From Propionispira arboris (lineage in GTDB: Bacteria > Bacillota > Negativicutes > Selenomonadales > Selenomonadaceae), in assembly GCF_900109225.1 (NCBI RefSeq), contig NZ_FNZK01000001.1, positions 124,001 to 188,000 of the forward strand: a stretch of DNA of 64,000 bases, written 5' to 3'. The notes beneath the pieces are model-generated. The model was not told the origin of the DNA. It saw only the letters and a list, made by a program, of their open reading frames with translations, and did not search any database. A program made the translations under genes and the position numbers. Shown in pieces: positions 46,427 through 55,904 of the stretch. Numbering within the stretch: the first letter of the stretch is position 1; each line of letters opens with the position of its first letter.

Positions 46427-46470
46427 CATAAAATATATAAAATGAAGATAATTTTAGGAGGATTTTTAGC

Positions 46471-47829
46471 GTGAATAAATATAGTGTAAAGAAGAAATTA
46501 ACAGCTATGGTATTAGGCGGACTTATGACCATGTCTTTGGCTAGCGGGGTGGCTTTGGCTGCGGATACCGTGGATTTGACATTGGATGAAAGCATTGAAC
46601 TTGCCTTGAAAAACAATAAGGATATTCAACAATCTTTATCTGATACTGAAACCGCAAAATGGGCATTGAAAGAAGCAAAAGGCAGCAATGGAGTTTCCTT
46701 GTCATGGAGTTCAACAGCTGAGAAAATTGGTGGGAATTATTATTCTGGATCGAGCAAGGATCGAGATTTTTCCAACACGCTAAGTGCTTCTTTACCGATT
46801 TATAGTGGTGGTAAAATTGAAGGCAGCATAAAAAAAGCCGAAATTGGCATTGATGTTGGAGCCCTTGATCTCGAAAACACCAAACAAACTGTAAAACTTA
46901 CGGTAACGAAAGATTATTTTACGATTTTGCAAAATCGTAACCTGGTTCAAGTCGATAAAGATTCTGTTGATAAATTGCAGGAACATTTGAAAAATGTCAG
47001 TGCGCAATACGCAGTTGGGACAGTTGCCAAGTCGGACGTACTTCGTTCCCAGGTTGAACTCGCAAATGCCCAGCAAAGTTTGGTTACAGCACAGAATGAT
47101 TATGATTTGTCCGTATCCACATTCAATAATGTTATAGGACTTCCACTTGACACGAATGTTATGATCCGTGACGAACTTAAATACGAAAAATATGATCTTT
47201 CTTTAGACAATTGTATCGTTTATGCTCAGCAGCATCGCCCTGATGGAATTTCCGCTGTCAAAGCAATTAAACAGGCTGAAGCTTCTATAAAAGTTGCCCA
47301 GGCAGGTCAGAAACCACAAGTAAATTTAGTAGCAAGTGACACAATCGATGATACAAAGGCATTTGGTGATAAAACGGATAAATGGGGGATTGGTGTTTCG
47401 GCCAGCTGGAATTTATTTGATAGTAATGTAACAAATTCACAAATAAAAACAGCGGAAGCTGCAAAAAACAAAGCAGAAATTGCAGCAAATCAACAACTCG
47501 ATACGATTCAATTGGAAGTGCGCACGGCCTATCTCAGTATGATATCCGCTGAAAAAAATATTCAGACAACAAAAGTAGCTGTCGCACAAGCTCAGGAAGA
47601 TTATAAAATAGCCCAGGTACGTTATAGTGCCGGTGTGGGGACCAATATTGATGTTATTGATGCACAAGTAGCATTAACGACAGCACAAACCAATTATATT
47701 CAAACATTATATGATTATAATACAAGTAAAGCCACACTCGATAAAGCAATGGGTATACAGGTAGATCTTGATGTTAGTCAATACAATGATAATAAGGTGG
47801 TTTCAACAGACAAAACACAAAATAAGTAA
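46471..47829 (+). CDS. tolC: TolC-family outer-membrane efflux channel
   Basis: Outer-membrane trimeric channel protein of 452 residues with a signal peptide (SLASGVALA). Two TolC repeats are visible, beginning with VDLTLDESIELALKNNKDIQQ, and with the periodic AEI/ANAQQSLVTAQNDYDLS and AQVALTTAQTNYIQTLYDYNTSKA coiled-coil helices. The GTG start at 46471 has TAGGAGG nine bases upstream. It lies directly after mlaD, and a terminator follows. No inner-membrane pump is adjacent, so the partner is unknown. Confidence 0.92.
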   Translation: MNKYSVKKKLTAMVLGGLMTMSLASGVALAADTVDLTLDESIELALKNNKDIQQSLSDTETAKWALKEAKGSNGVSLSWSSTAEKIGGNYYSGSSKDRDFSNTLSASLPIYSGGKIEGSIKKAEIGIDVGALDLENTKQTVKLTVTKDYFTILQNRNLVQVDKDSVDKLQEHLKNVSAQYAVGTVAKSDVLRSQVELANAQQSLVTAQNDYDLSVSTFNNVIGLPLDTNVMIRDELKYEKYDLSLDNCIVYAQQHRPDGISAVKAIKQAEASIKVAQAGQKPQVNLVASDTIDDTKAFGDKTDKWGIGVSASWNLFDSNVTNSQIKTAEAAKNKAEIAANQQLDTIQLEVRTAYLSMISAEKNIQTTKVAVAQAQEDYKIAQVRYSAGVGTNIDVIDAQVALTTAQTNYIQTLYDYNTSKATLDKAMGIQVDLDVSQYNDNKVVSTDKTQNK

Positions 47830-47850
47830 GATGTTCAAGCATGTTTAAAT

Positions 47851-47890
47851 AAAAAGCAGGGCAATCATTAAGCTTCTGTCCTGCTTTTTA
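47851..47890 (+). terminator. Intrinsic terminator after tolC
   Basis: AAAAAGCAGG pairs with CCTGCTTTTT around an 18-19-base loop; the T tract is part of the stem. A TATAAT at 47988-47993 without a good -35 is the only promoter-like element before tamB. Confidence 0.8.
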
Positions 47891-48078
47891 TTATCGATAC
47901 GATGGATAATATGAGCTTACCCTTAAAATAAAACTATGGTCCTGCATTTTACTAGAAATGACAAAGTTTTTTCAAAGAAACAGTGCGTATAATAGAAATG
48001 TCTACTGATTAACAGGAAGGCAGCAGGTTCATGTCGAAGATACCCTTTTATGGTTAGTTTAGCTTGGAGGGAAAGACA

Positions 48079-51000
48079 GTGAGGCATAAGCCGTTTATTA
48101 TAATAGGAATTATAACCATATTCGTGGTGCTTGTTGGATTCTGTGGTTATTGGTATAGCAAATCGCAATCATTTATGACAACCGCAGGCGAGTTGGTTTC
48201 GCAAGAAGCAGTGAAAATAGTAGGAACGAAATTGAAATTTGATCAAATTCAGATAGATTCATTTCATTCAATGACGGCAGGTGGCATTACGCTTTATGAT
48301 AAAACTGGAGCAGTACTTGTAACAGCGGATTCCATGAAGGTGAATTTCGATCCATGGCTGATGTTTCAAGCTGCGCCGCTTAAAGGAATTGCGTCAGTTA
48401 CCGTTATAAAACCGAACGTTCTGCTTGAACAAAATGCAGATGGTACATGGAACTATTCCGATATTATAAGTGAGAACCAGCAGACTACGCATGATTTTGC
48501 GGGTAAAGTCTATATTGAAGATGCCATGGTAACCGGAAAAATAGATGGGAAAACACTAAAGCTTACGGAAATCAATGGTGAACTTAATTTTGCCAGCCAG
48601 CCGGCGGTCAGTTTTAAAGCGGCATTCGCCGATGAAACGGGTCATGCTGATGTTTCAGGTACTTTGGGGGGAGCACACCAGGCCGTTAGTATTAATGGCG
48701 GTGATTTTGATGTTGAAAATTACACGCAGTTTTTACCGGCTGATTTAGGAATTACGATTAAAAAAGGTGTTTTAAAATCAGTGAATGTTACACTGCTGAA
48801 AGTCAAAAACATTGATGATTATACCGTCAATGGAGAAGTTGAACTTAGTGGCGGGTCCGTAAATGCTATGAATACGGATATTGAAGATATTAATGCATTA
48901 CTTGTATTTAATGAAAAAGATTTGCTGGTATTTAGTAATGCGGTTATAGCAGATCAAAAACTTGCTTTGCATGGTAAAGTCAACATGGATGGAATGGATT
49001 CATATATGAATCTGATCGCAGAATCAGAAAAATTTGATCCGAGTACTGTGCTGCCGAATATTCCCTTTCACGGCGATGTTGCTTTTACGATGAATATTGC
49101 TGGTACATTGGCTGATCCGCTAGCGGATGGTCAGTTAAAAATCAAATCGGCTGAAGCTTATGGATATCATTTTGAAAATGCAACGGCAAAAGTGAAGTTT
49201 GCGAAAAATGTTGTATTTATTGATGCCTTTGAAGGACAGGTATTTGGTGGTAATGTTACAGCACAAGGACAATATGATTCAGGCAATGAAACCTACAATG
49301 CCCACCTGAAAATGGAAAATATTGATGCTAATCAATTGCAGGAATTTATTCCTGGTGTTTCAGGCAGGATTACAGCTGATGTCGGTATTAGTGGAGAAGG
49401 CAGTAATCTGAATCAGGCGTTGGTTTACGGGAGCGCATCTATACAAAACGGTTTTTATTTAAACAATCCTTTCCAAAGAATGGATGCAAGCTTTTATAAA
49501 ACCGGTGACCAGATTACAATTGATTCACTGAGTCTTATATTGCCTCAGGGTGAAATTGGAGCTTCCGGCACCATTAAAGGACAGACATTGGATTTAGATT
49601 TTTATGGATCAAAGGTTGATTTGACATTATTGGCTAAATTAAATCCAGAGATTAATGCCAGTGGTACAGCGGATTTTTCAGGGCATGTTAAAGGGAGCTT
49701 TGATGATCCCAAAATTAGATTAGATTTTTCGGCAGTAAACGGTCAATTGTTTTATCAGCCATATCAAACACTGCATGGTAGTGCAGCAGGAAGTTTACAT
49801 GGGGTTTTTGTCAAAGAATTCACTATGGAAAACAATGGACAGATAACACATACTGCCCATGGAATTGTTGGCTTTACCGGCAACCGACATTTGGATTTGA
49901 CAATTGCCACGCAAGGGGCTCGCATGGAAGATCTTGCGGCACTTATTGCACCTGGACAAACTATAACCGGTAATATTGATAATACAGTTCACCTTACGGG
50001 AACACTTAATGATATAGAAGCTGTGGGGAGCCTGCATTTTTATGAAGGCAGCTACCGGGGCATGTTGATTAGTGGTGCTGATGGGAAATATGAACGAAAA
50101 AATGGAATTACTACATTTAAGGATTTTTATATCACATCGCCAAATGTTAATTTGCATTTAAACGGAACAGCAGACCGTGATAATCATCTTGATTTTGATA
50201 TTCGGGCAGATGATATACATTTCGATAAATTAAATTTGCATATGCCTTATCCTGTTTCTGGTACGGCACAATTTGTGGGTAAGCTGCAAGGTACAATTGA
50301 TTCACCCGTTTTTAATGGGTTACTGCAATCAAGTGAACTGAGCTTAAATGGACAAGATCTCACAGATATCAATGGACATATAGAGTATAGCAATGAGATA
50401 ATTAATCTTACGTCATTTACATTTCATCAATCTGGCGGTACATTTGCGCTGCAAGGAAGTACAAATTTAAATACGAGTACACTCCAGGGTAAACTTACGG
50501 TGGAAAATGCTGATTTAGCAGCGATTTTGGCTATGGTAAACCTGAAAAATGAATGGGTTGATGGCAAGTTGAATGGTACAATTGATCTTGGTGGTACCGT
50601 AGATAATCCGCATGTCAGACTGCTTGGGTCTATGGGATCAGGCACATTAAAAGGCTATCCGCTTAGCAATATCTCTCTTGACATTGAACTGGAAAATAGA
50701 GTGGCTACGATTCATAAGTTTTATGGAGAACAAGGTTTAGGCATTCTCCGGGCAGCGGGCACAATTGATCTTGATGGACCAATAGATGCACAGCTCTCGG
50801 CACAAAGAATCGATGCGGCACTTTTAATGCATTTGATGGGCTCACAACTGCCGGCGACCGGAGCTTTGGATCTGGAAGCGCAATTTAGTGGTACTGTAGG
50901 TAACCCCGAAGCCAATGTATCAATTGATATTGAAGGCGGGGGCCTTGGCGTTGCAACATTTGATGCAATGAAGGGTCTATTTAATTTAAAAAATGGTATA

Positions 51001-52383
51001 GTGAATGTAAATCAGCTGCTTATTCAAAAAGGACAGTACAAAGCCTCTGCTTATGGCATGGTACCGCTTGTGGCTTTGACCTCAAAACCATGGGAAATGC
51101 CGGATCCAAATCAGCAGATGAATCTTAAAATATCATTGGATCAAGCTGATTTAAGTATTCTGCCATTTTTGACTACACAGGTTGAGTGGGCTATGGGGCC
51201 GACGAAGGGCGGCGTTACAATTACGGGAACAGTCGCACATCCATTTATTAATGGTTCCATTGTGATTCCTAATGGTGCAATGAAATTTAAAGGTATTGGC
51301 AAACCAGTGCAAAATATAGAGGCTGATTTTGAATTTATCAATGACAAGTTGAATGTTAAAAAATTTAGTGGTGTGATGGGTAAAGGGTCTTATGATTTGA
51401 GTGGTTCGACTTTGATCACAGGCGGTGGTTTGGCTAATTATGATTTCACTCTCAATTTGAATCAACTTGATTTAGATAGTGCAGTTTATAAAGGTCCGCT
51501 TACCGGTCAGCTTACATTGTCAACTGGTGAAAGATTTGGCAGGCAAATGCCTAAAATTGCTGGTAACATTGATTTGGCCGATTGTACGATTAATATTCCG
51601 GCGATGCCGAATGGTACAACCGAACTACCACCAGCTATTTTGGATATTAGCGTGAATTTAGGTAAAAGAGTTCATCTTTATAATTCTTTTCTCTATGACC
51701 TCATGCTGCAAGGACAGGCTAAGTTTGCCGGGACTACAGTACACCCACAGACTTCAGGTGAAATTTCAGCGATTCGCGGTACGGTCAGCTATCTTAAAAC
51801 ATCGTTTAAAGTTCATGAAGCATCGGCTTATTTCAATCAAGTCAATTCACTTCTGCCAAGCATTCATCTTGAAGCCGATACAAAACTTGACAGAACTAAG
51901 GTTTATCTGGTAGTAGATGGTCCCGCGGAAACGATGAGTGTCAAGCTGAGCTCAGATCCATCGATGAGTGAAACGGAAATTTTGCAGCTGTTGACTCTTC
52001 GCAGCAATTATCAATCCCATGGTACAGACAATAATTTGGGCAAAGATCAGTTGGCAAATATTCTTGATGTTGGTTTGCAGATGAGCTTTTTGAGCGAAGT
52101 GGAAGCAACGCTGAGGAATGCTTTGAGTGTTGATGAATTCAAAGTTGTGCGCGATACGCTGTCATCGACTGAAAGCAATAATACTGCTAATCGGGAAATT
52201 TATAACGTTGAGATTGGTAAATATCTAAGTGATAAATTCATGCTGAAATATACAACTGGGATTACACGCAATCTGTATAAAATAGGCATACAATATGATT
52301 TAAATAATCGTATTAGTTTGACCAGTGATGTCAATCAGGATAATAATTATAGTGTTGGTATTGAGGCTCGAATTAAATTTTAA
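48079..52383 (+). CDS. tamB: TamB-type translocation/lipid transport protein (AsmA-like)
   Basis: Very large envelope protein of 1434 residues: an N-terminal membrane anchor (PFIIIGIITIFVVLVGF), then a long series of repeated beta-strand segments with recurring phrases such as GTLNDIEAVGSLHFYEGSY and GTVDNPHVRLLGSMG, ending in the TamB/DUF490 C-terminal domain (ISAIRGTVSYLKTSFKVHEASAYFNQ; SDKFMLKYTTGITRNLYKIGIQYDLN). The family forms a hydrophobic groove from the inner to the outer membrane and moves phospholipids or helps outer-membrane assembly. GTG at 48079 follows GGAGGGAAAG; a TTG at 48064 overlaps that site. Confidence 0.94.
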   Translation: MRHKPFIIIGIITIFVVLVGFCGYWYSKSQSFMTTAGELVSQEAVKIVGTKLKFDQIQIDSFHSMTAGGITLYDKTGAVLVTADSMKVNFDPWLMFQAAPLKGIASVTVIKPNVLLEQNADGTWNYSDIISENQQTTHDFAGKVYIEDAMVTGKIDGKTLKLTEINGELNFASQPAVSFKAAFADETGHADVSGTLGGAHQAVSINGGDFDVENYTQFLPADLGITIKKGVLKSVNVTLLKVKNIDDYTVNGEVELSGGSVNAMNTDIEDINALLVFNEKDLLVFSNAVIADQKLALHGKVNMDGMDSYMNLIAESEKFDPSTVLPNIPFHGDVAFTMNIAGTLADPLADGQLKIKSAEAYGYHFENATAKVKFAKNVVFIDAFEGQVFGGNVTAQGQYDSGNETYNAHLKMENIDANQLQEFIPGVSGRITADVGISGEGSNLNQALVYGSASIQNGFYLNNPFQRMDASFYKTGDQITIDSLSLILPQGEIGASGTIKGQTLDLDFYGSKVDLTLLAKLNPEINASGTADFSGHVKGSFDDPKIRLDFSAVNGQLFYQPYQTLHGSAAGSLHGVFVKEFTMENNGQITHTAHGIVGFTGNRHLDLTIATQGARMEDLAALIAPGQTITGNIDNTVHLTGTLNDIEAVGSLHFYEGSYRGMLISGADGKYERKNGITTFKDFYITSPNVNLHLNGTADRDNHLDFDIRADDIHFDKLNLHMPYPVSGTAQFVGKLQGTIDSPVFNGLLQSSELSLNGQDLTDINGHIEYSNEIINLTSFTFHQSGGTFALQGSTNLNTSTLQGKLTVENADLAAILAMVNLKNEWVDGKLNGTIDLGGTVDNPHVRLLGSMGSGTLKGYPLSNISLDIELENRVATIHKFYGEQGLGILRAAGTIDLDGPIDAQLSAQRIDAALLMHLMGSQLPATGALDLEAQFSGTVGNPEANVSIDIEGGGLGVATFDAMKGLFNLKNGIVNVNQLLIQKGQYKASAYGMVPLVALTSKPWEMPDPNQQMNLKISLDQADLSILPFLTTQVEWAMGPTKGGVTITGTVAHPFINGSIVIPNGAMKFKGIGKPVQNIEADFEFINDKLNVKKFSGVMGKGSYDLSGSTLITGGGLANYDFTLNLNQLDLDSAVYKGPLTGQLTLSTGERFGRQMPKIAGNIDLADCTINIPAMPNGTTELPPAILDISVNLGKRVHLYNSFLYDLMLQGQAKFAGTTVHPQTSGEISAIRGTVSYLKTSFKVHEASAYFNQVNSLLPSIHLEADTKLDRTKVYLVVDGPAETMSVKLSSDPSMSETEILQLLTLRSNYQSHGTDNNLGKDQLANILDVGLQMSFLSEVEATLRNALSVDEFKVVRDTLSSTESNNTANREIYNVEIGKYLSDKFMLKYTTGITRNLYKIGIQYDLNNRISLTSDVNQDNNYSVGIEARIKF

Positions 52384-52419
52384 ACAGATTTTTTAATGAA
52401 AAACGGTGAGGTGATAGGC

Positions 52420-53061
52420 ATGGAACTCCAAGAATATCTGCAAGAACTAAAGAAAATTGAGATCTTAGATTTACCCCGCGAGATGGAATTGTGGAGTGAA
52501 TGTAAAATTAAGCAGAATATGGATGCCAGACGGATATTAATTGAATCCTATCAGCCACTGGTTTTCAAAGCTGCAATGCAATTTAGCCGGCTGAGTAATA
52601 TCATGGATATTATTCAAGAAGGCACCGTAGGACTTATTGAGGCGGTAGAAAAATATGATCATGAACGTGGTGTGGCGTTTAGTTTATATGCGCTGCATCG
52701 TATTCGTGGCAGAATGTTAAATTACATCAAAAAAGAAAATAGCTTTGATTTTGTTTATAATGAAAATACTGTCTCGGCAGATGGAATGGAAACTTTTAAT
52801 ATCGAAAATATTGTTGATAACGCTGCGAGTGTTATGCAGCAGGCAGAGACTAATTTTCTGGTGGATGAGCTCAAAAGTGCCTTGGAGCGCTTACCACAAA
52901 AAGAACAGATGGTTTTAAGCAGTGTTTATTTGGATAATCAGGAACCGCGCGAAGTGGCGCAAGCCCTTTCGGTCAGTACAACCCATGTTTATCGGCTGCA
53001 AAAGGCGGGTATCCGTCGCGTGCGGGGAATGCTGTCTAAACTGATGCAGCAATGGCGATAA
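52420..53061 (+). CDS. Sigma-70 family RNA polymerase sigma factor (alternative)
   Basis: Alternative sigma factor of 213 residues. Region 2 is clear (ILIESYQPLVFKAAMQF, MDIIQEGTVGLIEAVEKYDHERGVAFSLYALHRIRGRMLNYIKKE), followed by a short linker and region 4 (LERLPQKEQMVLSSVYLDNQEPREVAQALSVSTTHVYRLQKAGIRRVR). Regions 1.1 and a full region 3 are missing. GAGGTGAT precedes the ATG at 52420. It lies between tamB and bamA, with a single-span membrane protein gene downstream, so a role in envelope gene control is plausible. Its targets are unknown. Confidence 0.88.
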   Translation: MELQEYLQELKKIEILDLPREMELWSECKIKQNMDARRILIESYQPLVFKAAMQFSRLSNIMDIIQEGTVGLIEAVEKYDHERGVAFSLYALHRIRGRMLNYIKKENSFDFVYNENTVSADGMETFNIENIVDNAASVMQQAETNFLVDELKSALERLPQKEQMVLSSVYLDNQEPREVAQALSVSTTHVYRLQKAGIRRVRGMLSKLMQQWR

Positions 53062-53228
53062 ATGCATAAATATTTGTATAATCGAGCAAATAGGCTGTTA
53101 AGAGATGGAATACCGAGTATAATTCATGTTATCCCATATATCGTTCATTTTTACGGAAATTTCATTCGTGTCAATATGCCATGAATGATGGAATATATTA
53201 AGTAGGATGTTTGCTTAGGGGTGATACG

Positions 53229-53834
53229 ATGTCGGATCAGAAAAAAGGCATGAAAAAACATGTCACAGCCGCTAAGGAATGGCTGGGTAAAGCAGAACAG
53301 TCCTTTGATCAGGAAAATGAAATAAAAGGTGACTTGAATATGATGCTTGCCCAAGCTGAACTGCAGCGGGCGCAAGAAACAAAAACAGGCCGGATTACGC
53401 GAATTTATTTTTGGGTTAGAACTGTAACGGCCGTTATGACAGCGGGGATTATCATTGCTGTTGGCTGGAATAGTGTTTATCATAGTTCAACGAGTCAGAC
53501 GGGTGAACACCTAATAAATCAGCAAGGAATACAGGTTCAAACCGCAGCTGAAGATCAACATAAAAACAATCAAAAAATTCTGCAAGCTGAGAGTAAACAA
53601 GCTGTTGTAGAGCCGTTGGAACAGAAAAAAATATATGAAGATGGGGAAAAAGCGGTTGCTGTATCTGAACCAAAAAAAATTATAGTTGATAAACCGATGC
53701 AGCAAACAACAGTAGAATCTGAAATGTCTAATAAGGAGATATCGATACCGCAAGAACCGTCTTTAGAAGTTCCCCCGCCTAAAATGCAGCTGCTGATGCG
53801 TGCTGCAGGTAAAACATTAAGAGGTCAGCAATAA
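53229..53834 (+). CDS. Single-span membrane protein of unknown function
   Basis: I do not recognise this 201-residue protein. About 60 charged, helical N-terminal residues (AAKEWLGKAEQSFDQENEIKGDLNMMLAQAELQRAQET) precede one membrane segment (about 69-90, ending GIIIAVGWNSVY). A low-complexity Gln/Glu/Lys/Pro-rich tail of about 110 residues then extends outside the cytoplasm. The layout resembles anti-sigma factors or membrane-anchored envelope adaptors. It follows the sigma gene and precedes bamA by 42 bases. GGGGTGAT precedes the ATG at 53229. Confidence 0.7.
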   Translation: MSDQKKGMKKHVTAAKEWLGKAEQSFDQENEIKGDLNMMLAQAELQRAQETKTGRITRIYFWVRTVTAVMTAGIIIAVGWNSVYHSSTSQTGEHLINQQGIQVQTAAEDQHKNNQKILQAESKQAVVEPLEQKKIYEDGEKAVAVSEPKKIIVDKPMQQTTVESEMSNKEISIPQEPSLEVPPPKMQLLMRAAGKTLRGQQ

Positions 53835-53876
53835 TAATTTAAATAGCGTTTTGAAACAAATTTAGGAGGTCTTGGA

Positions 53877-55868
53877 TTGAGTAAGAATAAATATAGATCA
53901 ATTGCTTGTGCGTTAGTATTGACAACAAGTTTTATCGCTACAAATTTAAATCCAGTTTATGCAGATGAGGTGGCAGCCGATAACCAGGATCAAGTAGCTG
54001 CACAACAATCAGATCAGCCTACAGCTGTGGATAATCAGGCAGTTTCTACAAAAGAGCAAGCTGAAGCAGATGTAAATAAAAAAGCACCTGATCCAGCTGC
54101 TGAGCCACCATCAACCCCTCCCCCTGCCGTCGGTGCACCGGCACAAACACCTGCCTCATTGGCTGCTGCTGAATTCGCAGCCAAACAGCAGGCACGCAGC
54201 CAGGTCGAAGCCGAATTAAAACAATACGTTGGGCAAACAATAGTTTCAGTTAATATCACAGGCTTGAAACAGGTTCAAGAAGCGGATGCCATGGCACCAG
54301 TTAAGATAAAAGCTGGTGATACGGTCAGTATTGATGCTGTTACACAGACCAGCCAGGCGATTGCGGAAACGGGATATTTTTATGATGTGTATTATACGTT
54401 TGAACCAATTCCCGAAGGTGTGAAACTTACCTATCACGTTATTGAAAATCCAATTTTAAAATCTGTTGAAATTAGCGGTAATAAAGCCCTGGATACAAAA
54501 ACGATTGCAAGTTTGCTTACGGTATCGCCAGGAACCATCCTGAATACAAAAACCTTGAACACAAATATTAAGGCGATTGAAGCCAGGTACAAAACGGATG
54601 GATATATTCTTGCCAAAATCAGCGATATCAGTATTACACCAGATGGTGTCTTGAAATTAACGTTTAATGAAGGAATCCTCGAAGGCTATACTGTTAAGGG
54701 TAATGAGAAAACGAAAGCACGAGTCATTACGCGTGAAATGCGCATGAAGCCAGGTGAACCTTTTAATGTAAAACAGGCCCGCCGTAGTATGCAGCGTGTC
54801 TACAATCTAGGCTTTTTTGAAGATGTTAATATGAAATTAAATCCGGGGCGTGAACCAAATTCTGTAGTTCTTGAAACGACAGTTGTTGAAAAACGTACAG
54901 GAACATTTGCCGTGGGGGCTGGATACAGCAGTAAAGATGGTATGATTGGTTTAATTGAAGTGGGAGATACGAACTTCCGTGGCATCGGCGATGCGGTTAA
55001 GATTAATTATGAATTTGGCGGTACGGATAATGCCTATAATGGTTTTGTTTTCACGTATACAAGGCCTTGGCTCGACAGTAAACAGACAACTGGCACAATT
55101 CGTGTTTATAATAAATCCTCTGAATATGATGACTATGATACCAACGGACATTTAACTGAAACGTATGATAAGAAATACAGCGGCGGTGAAATTTCTTTAG
55201 GCCGTCCGGTCAGTGAATATTCAACGAATTATGTTACATTAAGAGACCGTACAGATTATTACAAAGGGCATGTTGATGATTCTAACACAATAGATCGCAG
55301 TACACCTGCTTACCAATCTTGGCGGGATGCGAATTTTGGCGAAACACGCAGTGTGACTTTGTCCCATGTGACGGATACGCGCGATAATATTTATTCGCCA
55401 ACCGAAGGCACTCGTGTGGCATTGACTACCGAATTTGCTGGTTTAGGCGGCGACTTTAATTATCAGAAATATACGGTTGAAGACCAAAGATTCTTCAAAG
55501 TTGGTCATGCACAAGTCATCGCGCTGCGGGGGCAAGTTGGCAAGGCAAACGGATCACTACCGGAATCGGCTCGCTATATGGTTGGCGGGCAGACTACACT
55601 GCGCGGCTATCGCGATGATCAGTTCCGCGGCAATACGATGATGCTGGGAACGGTCGAGTATCGTTTTCCAATTGTGAGTAAAGTTCAGGGAGCTTTGTTT
55701 ACCGATTTTGGTGATGCCTGGGGTGGTCAATCCAATGAAGACTTTGAATTTCATAAAAGTATCGGTGTTGGAATACAGCTGCAAACACCAATCGGCCCGA
55801 TTCGTTTAGACTATGGACGCGGTGAAGATGGCGGCAGGACCCATTTTAGTTTGGGCGGTACATTCTAA
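53877..55868 (+). CDS. bamA: Outer-membrane protein assembly factor BamA
   Basis: Outer-membrane insertase of 663 residues. Order: signal peptide (ending PVYA), a Gln/Ala/Pro-rich linker of roughly 80 residues (with PPSTPPPAVGAPAQTP), three POTRA domains (about 118-192, 193-271, 272-345), then a 16-strand barrel domain with the LRGYRDDQF loop-6 motif and a C-terminal beta-signal ending GGTF. E. coli BamA has five POTRA domains; three fits the shorter diderm Firmicutes form. The TTG start at 53877 has TAGGAGG seven bases upstream and no better start nearby. Confidence 0.95.
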   Translation: MSKNKYRSIACALVLTTSFIATNLNPVYADEVAADNQDQVAAQQSDQPTAVDNQAVSTKEQAEADVNKKAPDPAAEPPSTPPPAVGAPAQTPASLAAAEFAAKQQARSQVEAELKQYVGQTIVSVNITGLKQVQEADAMAPVKIKAGDTVSIDAVTQTSQAIAETGYFYDVYYTFEPIPEGVKLTYHVIENPILKSVEISGNKALDTKTIASLLTVSPGTILNTKTLNTNIKAIEARYKTDGYILAKISDISITPDGVLKLTFNEGILEGYTVKGNEKTKARVITREMRMKPGEPFNVKQARRSMQRVYNLGFFEDVNMKLNPGREPNSVVLETTVVEKRTGTFAVGAGYSSKDGMIGLIEVGDTNFRGIGDAVKINYEFGGTDNAYNGFVFTYTRPWLDSKQTTGTIRVYNKSSEYDDYDTNGHLTETYDKKYSGGEISLGRPVSEYSTNYVTLRDRTDYYKGHVDDSNTIDRSTPAYQSWRDANFGETRSVTLSHVTDTRDNIYSPTEGTRVALTTEFAGLGGDFNYQKYTVEDQRFFKVGHAQVIALRGQVGKANGSLPESARYMVGGQTTLRGYRDDQFRGNTMMLGTVEYRFPIVSKVQGALFTDFGDAWGGQSNEDFEFHKSIGVGIQLQTPIGPIRLDYGRGEDGGRTHFSLGGTF

Positions 55869-55904
55869 TATACATCCGTGTTTTGACGCAGGAGGAGTTG
55901 CTAT

